Origin: Anisus vortex
Lineage: Eukaryota; Mollusca; Gastropoda; Planorbidae
DNA length: 64,000 nucleotides
Reading direction: 5' to 3'
Assembly (NCBI GenBank): GCA_949126835.1
Contig: OX421498.1
Span: 34,363,799 to 34,427,798 of the forward strand
Shown here: positions 32,420 to 44,694 of the stretch, piece by piece
Numbering within the stretch: position 1 is the first letter of the stretch
Layout: each line of letters starts with the position of its first letter
Notes under the pieces: model-generated
Told to the model about the DNA's origin: nothing
What the model saw: the letters and a program-made list of their open reading frames with translations, nothing else
Databases searched by the model: none
Program-made: the position numbers and the translations under genes

Positions 32420-34440
32420 CAAAGGCGAGGAAGTGGTCAACTGGCCGGCGATTGCAGAAGAAAGTGCAATCGTTGACCTGAAATCTGGAAACCTACGTCA
32501 CAAAACTCACCATCATTTATTAATTTTTTCACCAGGCTTAGCACAAAGTCGGAATCGATACGCTAAAACGGACACATCACGTGTTTATAGTTTGCTTGAT
32601 AGGTCCTTGCGTAGAACAGTAGCAGTTATTCGGATATTTGTTCTGTTTCAATTGTTACGTAAAAATGTATTCCGGTGTAAGAGTAACAAAGTCATACATC
32701 AAACATCAGTCCCATTTTTTTTTACAAAGTCAGACCTTAGCACCATGTGACAGAATACACACACACACACTGAAGATATTCTGTGACAGTTTGCTTAGCT
32801 CTGTGTTCTAGGTCAACTTTCAGTTATTCCAGATTTTTTGTTTTATTGCACTGCGAGTGTTTGCAGTCTTCTTATCGGTCATCACTGCGCACAAATTCTA
32901 TTTATAGATATTCACTTTAGACTTTTCTTATTGGTAGTCAAGATTGTAATTACCTTACTACATATTATTATGAGCAGATTAATTAATCATAGGCCTAACC
33001 TAAGTCTTTGCCCATAACTAAAGCTCTTTTCTATCACTATTATTGACCTATGTAAAATACTTTTTTAAAATTTGTATTCATTTTGAAAAAAAAGTCTTTT
33101 AATCTTTTGCTAATTTAATAAAATATGTATAATAAAAACGAAAATTTTTACAACCTGGCAATACAACCTTACATCTGTATGTTTTAAAAGTAAAATGATA
33201 GTGGCCTACTTTTTGTTAAGTACATGTCTTAGTGATGTCACTACCGTTGGTATTGAGCTGGCCGTGACCTACTTAAATCTAAGGGCCTCACAACTGTTCA
33301 CTGGTGTATCCCCTTTGAAGGCCATTCTTTAGCAACGATCTCGTGTTTCATTTGATAAACTGTAAGCAATATACTTTAATATAAGACAATGATAAAACAA
33401 ACAAAATTATATGTTAAATAAACAGTAACTTGAAAATATAAAGTATCCACATTTAGTGTATATATTATTGCCTTCAGTTAGGGACATTTTGGGTTGCTTT
33501 CAAATTTAGCGCTAAGGCCTTACTTAGGCATGGCAGTACGTAGGATTGTTGGTGCCTCTTGTGTGGGGGGCCCTGTTCCATGGGACGCATGGAACATGCC
33601 TAAATACGCCTCTGCTTGAAGGTAATCCTAATTATTTTACAACTGAAAGTATTTTCCCCTTCTTAGTTTACCATGCCAGCTGTCAGTATCGGCTGCACAC
33701 TTCCCCCTCCCTCCCCCTCCCATCCCATTTCCACACCCACCCCCCTGTGCACCCCATATCTTTTGTTTGTGCGATGTTATGATTTTTCCTCTTTTGTCGT
33801 GTCTTGGCGCGCGAATCAATAGTTTAAAGTTTAAAGATACCCCACTTTTCACTCCGTGTGACCCATATACCTCTGCCCCAAAAAAAAACAAAAAAACAAC
33901 AACTGTGTCACATTGAATAAGACTGTTATGCTATCCCCCCTAAACCCCCCCCCTCCTGTTTGTTCATGTAACAGTCCTATAGATAAGTAGTGCAGACAAT
34001 CTGTTATTTTGTTGTTATCTTTGCAGATACTGGCAACATGGTGAAATCTGAAGTCAAGACAGTTCAGAGTTTTAAGATGACCTACATTTCTTAAAGTGAG
34101 ATCTTTATCATTACTAGATGAAGTGACTTTTATTATTTAACAGATTAGTTAATTTTATTATTTAAATAATATGCTTTTTTTTTACAGTGTGATAATTTAA
34201 TTTTGCGAATGTCACTGGAGGAGTACATTACTAGATAATATTGGCTGAAGAAGCATGGCTATAGTTTGCTAGGAGCAGCTACCTTTTGTATATTGAAATA
34301 GTGTTAATAACATTAATTATTTGCATGTAGACATCTAGCCGTAGTTACAAACATTTGGAACTTTTCTTGATGGCTATGGTTTGTAAACAGTGTCATATGG
34401 CTATTTATAACGTAGCCTGGTTCTAAATTGTGTCGTATTC
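32420..34440. other. upstream flank of the transporter gene, no exon recognised
   Basis: No promoter or upstream exon can be assigned. A C-rich block (33690-33760) and another (33935-33955) stand out against the AT-rich background. Confidence 0.4.
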
Positions 34441-34919
34441 TATTTATCCATTTACTTATCTATCATTATTATTTTAAAAATTTATTTCTTTATATATAGT
34501 CTGTCTCAGTCTGTCTATTTGTCTACTCGTTCTTCAATCAATCAATTAACCAATATATCGATATCTACGCAAGTTTAACTATTTGCTTATTCTTCATCTA
34601 TTCGTCTATCTAAAAATATCGATATATATATATCGAAGTCTATTTATCTATCAATCTATCTGTGCATCAAACTTTCCACATATTTATCTATCTAAATAGC
34701 CAGCTATTTGTTTATCTATCTGTTTTTTTTATTTATCTCAAAAGCTAGCCAATTGTTAATCTATCTGTCTATCTATTTATCAATCTCAATGGCTAGCTAT
34801 TAGTCTATCTGTCGAACTATCTATATCGATAGCTAGCAAATTTTCTATCTATCTATCTAACTATCCATCTATTCACCTATCTATCTGTCTATCTATCTAT
34901 CTATTTATATATCTATCTA

Positions 34920-35010
<91 letters not shown>
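34440..35010. repeat. compound microsatellite (TATC)n-(CT)n-(TA)n
   Basis: Degenerate TATC/TCTA tetramers give way to pure TATC at 34840-34925, then CT dinucleotides at about 34926-34957 and TA dinucleotides at about 34958-35010. Confidence 0.95.
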
Positions 35011-35014
<4 letters not shown>

Positions 35015-35589
35015 AGACAACAGACATATATATGTATAGAATTAATATAAACACAAGCATAATTATTTTACCAATACAATAAACTCATTGAAATGACATT
35101 TTGCGATATCAATAATTAATTTATTCATTTCTAGAAATGGGGAATTTTAAAAGAAAAAGTTTTTTTTTTATGTAAACAGACACAGTCTTATAAGTGCATA
35201 AGTAGTTCTATCAGTAATATAAATAAATTCATGAAAAATATAAAGAAATTAAAATAAAAACAATAAAATATAAATTAAACGATTATGGGCAAAAAACTAT
35301 TGCTTGATTGTATTATTTTTAAAGTGTGTAAACATATAAATATTTGAAAAAAAGAAGTGAAGATAATACAACCTTAACACAGACCCTTCCTTTCTCTCTG
35401 AGACATGTGTGAACGTGTTTTATTTATAAGTGTGTTTGCATACATGAGACATCTGTCTTATTTCATAGATTTGTTTGTTCATGGACGTCTTATGTACTAT
35501 TACTCCATTTAGTGTTGTTTTTGTGAACAGGTTAAATTTAAGATTAGGTAAGCATTTCAGCTATGAAAGACTATTCTAATATTCTAATT
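35011..35589. other. gene-free AT-rich sequence
   Basis: No gene, RNA or bounded repeat was recognised. Confidence 0.4.
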
Positions 35590-35822
35590 TTGGAGTTGGC
35601 AACCTTTTGTTAATAGTGGACTAAAGTAGGATTATTAATTCCTTCAGCGTGCCAATAGCCTAAGAGTCAGCTGGCTTTAGGAATGAATTTCTTGTAAAAG
35701 ATATTTTAATTGCCTTCTTTTTTTTGTGGGGGGGGGGGGGAGGGGGAGGGGGTCATCGCGTGCTATTGAAAATCTCTCTGCGTGCCAAGTGTGGCACGCG
35801 TGCCATAGATTTCCGATCCCTG
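35590..35822. mobile_element. hAT-type miniature element, 233 bp
   Basis: Internally deleted relative of 42456-43803. One end is TTGGAGTTGGCAACCTTTTG, the other GGCACGCGTGCCATAGATTT then CCGATCCCTG. It is flanked by TTCTAATT at 35582-35589 and 35823-35830. A run of about 12 G lies inside at about 35729. Confidence 0.85.
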
Positions 35823-36523
35823 TTCTAATTAATCACATAGTCTTGGTCTCGGTGTAAATTTAATTTTTTTTTTTGGCAGCCCATATATATTTTCTAATAT
35901 AATAGGTAAAAAATGTTTTCATAAACAATAAAAACTGTTGATTTTGTTAAAATTTTAAATTGAAACCAAAAATATTAGAAAACATCGAACAGAAACCTTA
36001 GTTTTTATATTGCAAGAATTACTTCATGACTAAATAAAATAAATTTTTTTTTATAAAAATTATGTGTGTTCAGGTATTCAATCTTTATGTTTTAAAAGCT
36101 TTTCTACATATCTTTCTCTATGCTTAAAACTTATTTTAAAGTGCGTTGAAACATGTTAGACCAAATATAAAGTTTAAAATAGCAAATTAATATTTTAATT
36201 TAACGACTACGAAGGAAGGGGGACAACTAAGAAAATACCCAAAAATGCGTTAGGCATACTTGAGTTATCTTTCGTGAATTCTTCAAAACTTTTATAATAA
36301 TATTTAATTATGTATTTCATTGTTCAGTATACATATCGTGTTCTATCGAAGTAAAGATTTAATGCATTTATAATACACTGACAGATCGAATATTTTAAGA
36401 GACGTTGTTGCTTATATATTATAGACAGCAGACTCTAAGGAAAGTTACATTCTCTGAAAAACTCGAATAAGTGTTTAAGTTTATTTTCTTAGAATTTAGC
36501 AAAAGTTGTTGAAAACTAGAAAG
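35823..36523. other. gene-free AT-rich sequence
   Basis: Nothing further was recognised. Confidence 0.4.
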
Positions 36524-36792
36524 GGTAAAGTAATTCCGTCGGACCAAATTGATCCATAGGGCCAGCGAAGCAGCGTTCACTAGTTTCTATGGCCACGGCT
36601 TACTAGGGGATTGTGTGGCCAGCACAACGCCCAGACGCCTTTACTTTACCCCTAGGAATGCTAATGCCAGGTACCCATAAAAACTGGCTAGACTCGGGGA
36701 CACCATGCAGTCCCGGGAACCAATCTAAGCCTTCACCAGGATTCGAACCCAGAACCTTCGGTACGCCAGCCGAACGCGCTGCCCCTCGGCAG
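36524..36792 (-). mobile_element. tRNA-headed SINE
   Basis: Minus-strand copy with head (GCCGAGGGGCAGCGCGTTCG), box B-like GGTTCGAATCC, and tail GATCAATTTGGTCCGACGGA. The tail is slightly changed (GGAATTACTTT). Confidence 0.85.
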
Positions 36793-38995
36793 CTTTCATT
36801 AAAGCTAATGAAACATTTCAAACTTCTGAAACCGCGATTGCGTTATATATATCTGTATCCTATTATGAACTACATCCGCGATTGCTTATTACGTTTATTA
36901 TTTAATATGTATCGTGATTAAAGCAATAAATAGCAAAGTGATGAACGTTGTTTCGAACAACAGAAAAAATATATGGATGTTTTAAAACAAATAATAATAA
37001 AATAATACACACACACTTTTGTTTTTAAATATCACAAGAAAAGTAATATATTTGTTGTTGGCCATTGCTCTGCTGTTCTGTTGTTCTGTGTGACCTAATA
37101 TTATATGCATGAGTGAAATATGGTGGGTTGGTGTGTTTTGCAAAAAAACGAAAAGAGAAGGGAGGTGACCAAAGAAAAACTTAAAAAAAAAACATGTATG
37201 CCTGATGGTGACGTTGCATAGACAAAATGGTAGAATGTAACAAGAGAAAACAGTCTAATCGCTAGGCAGGCATGGGTGGCGTCTGCTCAGGAGGGAGGGA
37301 AGCTCGCCCCCCCCCCCCCCACCCATTCCTCCCAAATCAATTTCCATTAGCTCTATAACAACTGCTACTTTATTTAATTGTTAAAAGCAAACATTTCTGC
37401 TGACGCCTCATGCTAATACGTACATTAAATAACAAGCAAAATTTAATTAAGTTTTGAAACTTGATTTGCGCAAATATAAAACATTGCATTATTGCTAGCG
37501 GCGAGAAAAGAATTAATTAAATGTAAAATGTGTACTTAAAGAGCTGTGGGTACTTCATAATAATGTCATCATTCGATCACATTGATAGATACTGTTGTTC
37601 TATATTAAACATCAATCTACATAGAGAAATAACAAAATCGTTTAAATCCTGAGAATTCCTCAATCTTTATCATTGCTTATTTCCCCTTTTTCTTCTTCTA
37701 ATTATCGACATTTTATAACCTCTACAACTAAGCTTAATCTTATTCGTTTACGAAGATCCAGTTTTTATTGAGCTTTATGACCGAGGGTAAAATCTCTCTA
37801 TAAATCCAAGATACTTTAATGTCGAAACATCTTTTGTTATTGTGTTTTTATTCTAGGATTATCTGAATCAGCCTTGTTCGACTGAACTGTTTCGTTACGC
37901 CAAGGGAGAGAATACATAGTATTTTACCAAGATTTCAATATAGTAAATATTACTTCCTATTGTTTCCATATCATCCAAAGTGTTTTTTACAAATAAATAA
38001 AAATAAACTTCTCTATACTAAACAAAAAATGTATAACAATTGCGTTGCTTAAATATTTGTTTAAAGCCTTTGGCTTATCGAAGTAAAGCTAAATAGACAT
38101 AAAATTTAACATATTTTGAGATAATAAAAAGTCCCATGCGAACATACGCTTGTTGTCTTTTGATTTCAACCCCTTGCTCTCTCTTTCTCTCTCTCTCTCA
38201 CTCTCTCTCTCTCTCTCTCTCTCACTCTCTCTCTTTCTCTGTGCTCATTAAATTGCAATGCGTTAAAATGAAATTGCTTTAAATCTTTTGCACGTCAATT
38301 CAATCAATGATATCGTAAAGATGATAACAGCAACAAAAACAAATGTGTCAATAGCCAGTAAATTATATAAACATATTTTTTGAAACAGTAACATTATGTG
38401 TAGGACCTCTCTATTTTCTAATATCACACAACAACATCACACCTTAAACACAGATTCATTGTATTGGTAACTACATAATTTTTAACAGCGTGGTGGTCTG
38501 TGTGTATAGTGCTGGAAACATCCGTCTATAAAACAACAATAATATAATTATAAGGGCAAATTAAAAACATTCCTTAATATATAAGGTGTTCATACGGGTG
38601 TGCTAAGTCTATAAACAGTTGGATTTATACAATAACTATTTCAAACCATCAGCGCCTCTGTTTAACTCAGGATTATAAAAAGAAGATAACATGTAAATGT
38701 TGCAAACTAAAACATCGTTTAAAATAATTTAGGAGAGCTACAAGAAGAACGAAACAATATATATTAAATTTAAAATCCGGACTCAACTATTACACTTTTT
38801 AAAACTCATAAAACCCAAACATAAATTTATATAACAAAATAATTATTAACCAAAAAAGAAATGACAAACATCAAATGTGCATTTCAGTGAAATATAATTG
38901 TAGATGTAGACAATAATGAAATCAATACATAAATCAAACATAATACCCATACGTTTTCTATGTTTCTGTTGTTTACAAAGCACCAACAAGCATCT
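36793..38995. other. gene-free AT-rich sequence with (CT)n tract
   Basis: A CT-rich tract at 38177-38240 and a 15-C run near 37305-37320 are the only structured elements. No exon could be supported. Confidence 0.45.
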
Positions 38996-38999
38996 TGTC

Positions 39000-39235
39000 T
39001 TATATATTACAGACGCTCCTTCTGTAAAGAAGATTATTGCGCCCTACGCTCATCCGTGGTCCGAGTCTAGTCTTTCATTTTTTATTAGTGTTTTTTAATG
39101 AAGTTAAGTTACTGGTTTATCTGGTTTGTTCAGGCGACCCATTCCATGCCAGGATGCCATTCGGGAAGAGAGAGTACTTTTTCTCACACAAGGGATAAGG
39201 AAAGAGGAAAACCTGGACTGGACTCTCTATTCTAG
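39000..39235 (-). mobile_element. CR1/L2-like LINE 3' fragment
   Basis: Another copy of the 3' segment (ACAGACGCTCCTTCTGTAAA, then GGATGCCATTCGGGAAGAGA). It is truncated at about 39235. Confidence 0.7.
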
Positions 39236-40189
39236 AGAGCAAAAAAACTGAATCTGTTAAACGTTTTTAGCTACGTTCTCTACATCATCTATGAATTATG
39301 TGGTCTGCCTCTTTGTATTTTTTTTAACCATTTATCTATATTATGTGAAATAAGTGTTTCTGTATTATCACATATTTATTGTATCTTAAATTGAATTATC
39401 TCCCTTGTATTTTCTTTCACGGTATCTATATCTAAAATCAATTTATTATTCCTTTTATTCATATTATTTCAATTAACATTTTATATTATATACCAATGCT
39501 TTCATTTTCTTGTTATTTCTTTGACTATGCCTTTATTGTACTTAGAGTACTATGTGACAAATAAATGTTGTTTATTATTCATTGCTCTAGCTTGCTCTAA
39601 CACATACAGATTGCATGCCCAAGCTATCTGAATCTGTAATGCTTGTATTACATAAATAGAAAGACATTGATAGATGTGCTTTTCCTGACCTTCCCGTATG
39701 AGTCACATATGGCCATCTGATTAGAGATTAGGGGAAAAAGAATAATTGTTTAAAACGTCGGTCAACAAGTTCCGAGCGAACAACTAAAACTGTCAGCAAT
39801 GGTTGCACCTTTAAAGTACCCGGTTACCCGGTTAAGGGATAGTTGACTGTAAAGTTGATTTAAATAAAGATTCTAAGCCTCACGTAAATAGCTGGAATCA
39901 TTCTTACATAAATCAAGCATTCAAATCAGAAGTCTATGAAACAACACATAATAAAACACAGAACCAACAACTTAAAAAAACACCAACATCATATAATAAT
40001 AATAAACAAAACAAATCAATAAAGTGAACCATTAAGTCCAAACTCTAAAGAAACCTTACTTATCAGCAGTAGTTGTGAAATAAATGATTGCAGGCTCCAA
40101 ACGAAGTAAGTCAATAACATAAAAATAACATATTACGTCAACATGTTTTTTGCGACACAATACCATTGCAGACATTGTAATGTTTTCCA
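39236..40189. other. gene-free AT-rich sequence
   Basis: No supported features. Confidence 0.4.
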
Positions 40190-41295
40190 GACATTATAAT
40201 AAAAGATAGACCGCTTGCTTTAATATTTCTGATAATTGATGAATCGAATGACTTCTTTTCGAAGTTCCCGATTCCCTTTTTCACTGTACACTTCCCCTTT
40301 TTTTTTTTAAATCGCTCTGATTTTCTCATATTATAAACAATCTGAGGTATGCTGATGATACTGTCCTGGTGGCGGAAAGTCAGAATGACTTATAAAGATT
40401 GTTAGACCTGGTAATAGGTGAAAGTGAAAGTGAAAAAAAAGGGCCTAGATCTAAATAAAAGAAAAACGGAAACTATGGCTACAACAAAGAAGGCTACCAG
40501 CCAAGTATGCCAAGTAAAAATAAACAACAATGTATTAAAGCAATTACACTGATTACAACAGATGGGCGCTGTGAGACTGAGATAAAGGCTAGAATTGCAC
40601 AGTCTATAGGTGCCTTCATGAAAATGAAAAATATATTAAGAAACAAATCATTAGAGATAGAGACAAGGAAGAAGGTACTAAAGTGCTACATTGAACCAAT
40701 TTTACTATATGGCTGTGAGGCATGGACATTGAACAAAAAAATGACTGCATATTTGGAAAGTGCAGAGATGTGGCTCTATAGAAGAATGCAACGAGTGGCA
40801 TTGACAGATAAAATATCTATTGTGGAGGTGCTCAAAAGGTCAAATGCTAAAATATAAATTATTGTTTTGATCATGAAAAGAGAAGCAACATTAGTAGGAC
40901 ACATAATTAGAAAATGAGAAATTAAAACATCATAATAACTGGAAAGCTAGAGGGAAAGAAACGCAGAGGAAGGCAGAGAAAGAAGATACTAGATGATCTA
41001 ACGGAATGGCATGGCATGGCAGGAACAACGGAAATGTTGGAGTTTGCCAGAATAAAAGATACATGGAAAGACATGATCGCCTACGGCGCTACGCCATCCG
41101 GCATGGCACATTATAATGATGATATTCTCAGTGGAAAATTTTAATTCAAATCAAAAGTTGTATACAGTGGAAACAGTTCTGCAAACGTAGGAGCGTAGAA
41201 GTAATTTAAGACAGTGTTATTGGATAATCACGGGAAAAGGAACATATAATCTCTAAAAATAGAGCAAGCGGTTCGTCTTATTATAGTCTTTGGTT
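40190..41295. mobile_element. foldback (MULE-like) element split by a LINE
   Basis: Left part at 40190-40335 (TAGACCGCTTGCTTTAATAT, then CGATTCCCTTTTTCACTGTA) and right part at about 41125-41295 (GTTGTATACAGTGGAAACAG, then GAGCAAGCGGTTCGTCTTAT) correspond to the two halves of the 21402-21853 element. The RTE fragment lies between them. The left end starts TTATAATAAAAG and the right mirrors it as CTTATTATAG. A target duplication is not convincing. Confidence 0.7.
40336..41120 (+). mobile_element. RTE-type LINE, RT C-terminal fragment
   Basis: The plus strand reads NNLRYADDTVLVAES (catalytic YADD box) and, after a stop, ITTDGRCETEIKARIAQSIG, LKCYIEPILLYGCEAWTLNK, then MWLYRRMQRVALTDKIS. Beyond a further stop come GHIIR, RRGRQRKKILDDL and MIAYGATPSGMAHYNDD. 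These are ordered RTE/BovB-type C-terminal landmarks. Stops at about 40394 and 40856 make it a pseudogene. It is inserted into a foldback element. Confidence 0.85.
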
Positions 41296-41603
41296 TTTCT
41301 CACTGATCTTATAATAATAATCCGTAATTGAGTTTAAAGCCTTATAGAGAAAATAAATTTAAATGTGTTTAAATTATTTCTTATAAGAGGAAATTTTACC
41401 TAGCGAAGGGATCTATTTTTGCTACGAAGAGTTTAAATTATTTGAAGCCTTCTCGGCGACACAAAAAAATAGTACCATTTAAATATAAATGGTTAAAATT
41501 TAAATACAAAGGTTTATTAAATGTTATCTTTTTTGGTAATTATATTTTATTGCCTTTAATTAAATGATTCTAGCAAAGATTATAATAAGATGGGCCGCTT
41601 GTT

Positions 41604-44032
41604 CAGTGGCGTAGCCAGGTTTTGACGCTAGGGGAACTTTTAGAAAAAAGGCCCATTTTTTGTAGCAATTTTTGCTAATTCCAGATTAATAGAGTAACTA
41701 AGAATTCGTACGTATCAAGTGTTATAAGAAAATCCTGTGCCTAGGGTTAACACACACTGTAAAATAGTGCAGTCTTTATTTAACCATCCACAATTTTTAC
41801 TAGCAAATATTAGTGATGGGAATTTCTGCAAAATTGATTGCATCTACTGCTCATTTTCGGGATGGATATCTAGTGTCGAAAAGTATCTATAGAATCAATG
41901 CGAATGCTTCTATAGGACTGAATTCTTCTTATTTTAATTTTGAAAGACGAGATAAATCGCCAATATTATAGACATTTTTAAAGAGATAAAAAAAAAATAG
42001 AGTTTCAACATTTGTATTTACTGTGTCTGTGTGTCAATTACATTACACTGTCTCTACGATACGTTATAGGAACGCTCCAGGCCCGACGGTTATATCCTTA
42101 ACAAACGGATTTTTCAAAAAGTTTTTTCATTTCTTTTCTTCTTTCTCTTAAATTTTGTGGGTATCTTTTTTTTGTTTGCGAAGTTCATGTAACCATGTTT
42201 TCGATCACTACACGTATACAGCCGAGAAGGAGAAAGCCAGCGCGCTTTAAGTCACATTATTACTTTTCAGTGAGTACACCAGACTTGAACCCCACATTTT
42301 TTTGAGAATGCGAGCAAGCGTACTCTTTTGTGGCTCGGAGAACTAACTCTGCTGTGTCCACGCACCAATGATACATCACCGTAAAAGTTAAGCACAAACG
42401 GTTGGCCGTTCCTGTCTACTCTAAGTTCCTGTTTATGACTTGGTATCCACTAGAGCAGGGATCGGCAACCTAAGGCACGCGTGCCAAACTTGGCATGCAG
42501 AGCTATTTTCAATGGCACGCGAGAGACCTCCAAGAGGTGTTTTATTATTGATGAAAAAAACAACAACTATATTTTCCAGTAATATTTGTATTGAGTGAAA
42601 TCAATTTCACAACATTTAACTATATTTACTTCCTTTTACAAAGGCATATATTAAGATAGATAGTTGGGCTTTTTCAGAAGCACATCGAAGCACTGAAAGC
42701 GGAGTTTCAAGACTTTCAAATTGATTTTTTTCAATACCTATTCAAGCATAACTGGCTTAATCTTACTACGACCTTCTTACATGCAGATACATTTTTTATT
42801 AAGTGTAGGGATATTGGCGATTTTAAAACGTAGCGAGTTGAATTTTAAACCTTTAATGAAATGGGCATCGAAATGTGCCAAATTGTTTAATTAAGAGATA
42901 AAATCCTTTAGGTTGAATAGACAAATGATTAATGTAGGAAATGTTTACTTAACGTAAATTAATTTTATACCACTAATAATTAAATCTTGTAATGAATACC
43001 ACAACGCTAGTTTATGTAAAGAAATAATAATTAGTCAGTAATATTTGTTATATTACAAAACATAACTTGTTTTGGCATCACTATTAAATCAAATTTAGAA
43101 TCTATATTTTAATTAAAGGGAGATAATTAGCTACTTTTATTTCCGCTAATATTTCTAATATTATGTTTTTTAATTTTTATTTTATAAAAAAAATAAAATG
43201 GTCTACAACTTATAACTGTAAAATGACCAAACTGTCAAAAAGTAGTTGAAAATTATATAAAAATTATAAGACTATTATAATATATACACATTTTCTGAAC
43301 ATTACATTAACTACCCAGTTTGTATAATTACTTTGTATCAATTCCGCTGAACGATGATACCTTTTTGTACTACAAAGAGTTTTAACTTGATTATAACAAA
43401 GAACAGCTCAGTTAAAATGAGAACAAAATTTATAATAAATATTATTAGCTGATAGATCTTCAAGATCTGTATCTTGACAACTAAATGATAACATTTACTA
43501 AATAGTTACCATAAATGTGAAAGCTTGGTAATATAATTTTGTATTTGGACGGACAAAATGCGAATAAATTGGATGATAATCACATACACATTCTTTTGTA
43601 AAATTAAATATAAAACGTTTTAACGATTTTCTCTATATTGAGTTCCTTTGCTTTTGGCCTGTGTCTAGCTACGGATTTAAATTACTTACTTGTCTTATAA
43701 AAAAACAAGTATAATAGAGCAGATTGACTTTAGGCTGTTGGCACGCTGAATGATTTAGGAATCCTAGCTTGGCACATCAATAACAAAAGGTTGCCGATCC
43801 CTGCACTAGAGTATGACCTTCACTTCGTATCAAATTAAATTAAACTAAAATTAACTAGATCTAACAAGGCTCATTAATCATATTGTAACAAATTAAACTG
43901 CTCAAATGCAATTTAAATAAATACAAAATTAGAAATAGTATAAATTGTGCTTCATGGCTTGTTAAAATTATTAAATTATTTTTCCCGAAAAGGCCCTTTT
44001 TTTCGAAAATGGTCGTAGGGGGAGCGCTACTG
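41604..44032. mobile_element. hAT-type element inserted in the foldback element
   Basis: Ends CAGTGGCGTAGCC and GGGGGAGCGCTACTG (inverted CAGTAGCGCTCCC). It is flanked by CGCTTGTT at 41596-41603 and 44033-44040. The 2429-bp span includes another insertion (42456-43803), leaving about 1.07 kb of its own. No transposase frame is left. Confidence 0.85.
42456..43803. mobile_element. hAT-type element, 1348 bp, innermost of the nest
   Basis: Terminal inverted repeats CAGGGATCGGCAACCT and AGGTTGCCGATCCCTG; 8-bp duplication CACTAGAG at 42448-42455 and 43804-43811. Sub-terminal palindromic GGCACGCGTGCC. The interior is AT-rich with no transposase frame, so it is non-autonomous. Related copies lie at 62540-63816, 35590-35822, 23807-25560 and 7106-7190. 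Confidence 0.9.
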
Positions 44033-44285
44033 CGCTTGTTCTATTTTTAGAGCTTAAGTGCTGTTATTTTGGTGCGAAGCCAATAACGTTGTCCTAAATG
44101 ATTCCTAAACTTCACCTAAAGACTTTCTATTTTAATCTTAATTTTCCATTGAGAAAATCATAGCCAATTACTAAACCGAAAGTCCTAGAGGACAGGGTCC
44201 GATTGGAAATTCCGAAACCAAGTGTTTCAAGTTATCAAATAGAAATATCAAAGCAAGCGGTCCATCTTCTTACAATCATTGATTT

Positions 44286-44648
44286 TAGTGATAGCCTTTT
44301 GTTCTAGATATCTGTCGAGGGAATAGATAGCAGAGGAGGATGGCGCAAAAGCGGAAAACTCAAGATTTTAAAAGAAGTGCTCGTGAAGGATTTTGTTAAA
44401 AGTATCAAATCTTACAAATAACATTTTCAATGTCATTATTATGTTTTTTTTTGGGGGGAACCCCCCGCCCCCCCCCTTTTTGTCTCAACTCCATTTTCCG
44501 CCACTGAGTGATTAATGATAACAAAGTATTAGATGGAATTGTTATACATGTGCATGAAGAACGAGAGAAGATAACAAAAACTTCTATTATAATTTAACTA
44601 GGCATAAAACAGATCTAGTTATAAAATATACACGTAGTTTTTTTTTTT
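44286..44648. other. 3' flank of the voltage-sensor gene
   Basis: Intergenic sequence containing a G run followed by C runs (44452-44478) and a CCGCCACTG word resembling a hAT end. No bounded element was found. Confidence 0.4.
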
Positions 44649-44654
44649 TTTATT
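44649..44654 (-). terminator. candidate poly(A) signal of the voltage-sensor gene
   Basis: Minus-strand AATAAA about 40 bp after the stop codon at 44695. It is adjacent to a 12-A run on the same strand. Confidence 0.5.
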
Positions 44655-44694
44655 AAAAAGGTCTAACTATAAAGTGAGTGTGTGTTTGTGTGTT

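Larger units (their letters stand above)
41570..44285. mobile_element. foldback (MULE-like) element hosting two nested hAT elements
   Basis: Left end: TTATAATAAGATGGGCCGCT at 41580-41599. Right end: CAAGCGGTCCATCTTCTTAC near 44254-44273, its inverted counterpart. The right half is preceded by a GAGAAAATCATAG word of the family core. The element is cut after about 34 bp by the hAT insertion at 41604-44032. Outer boundaries are approximate. Confidence 0.65.
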
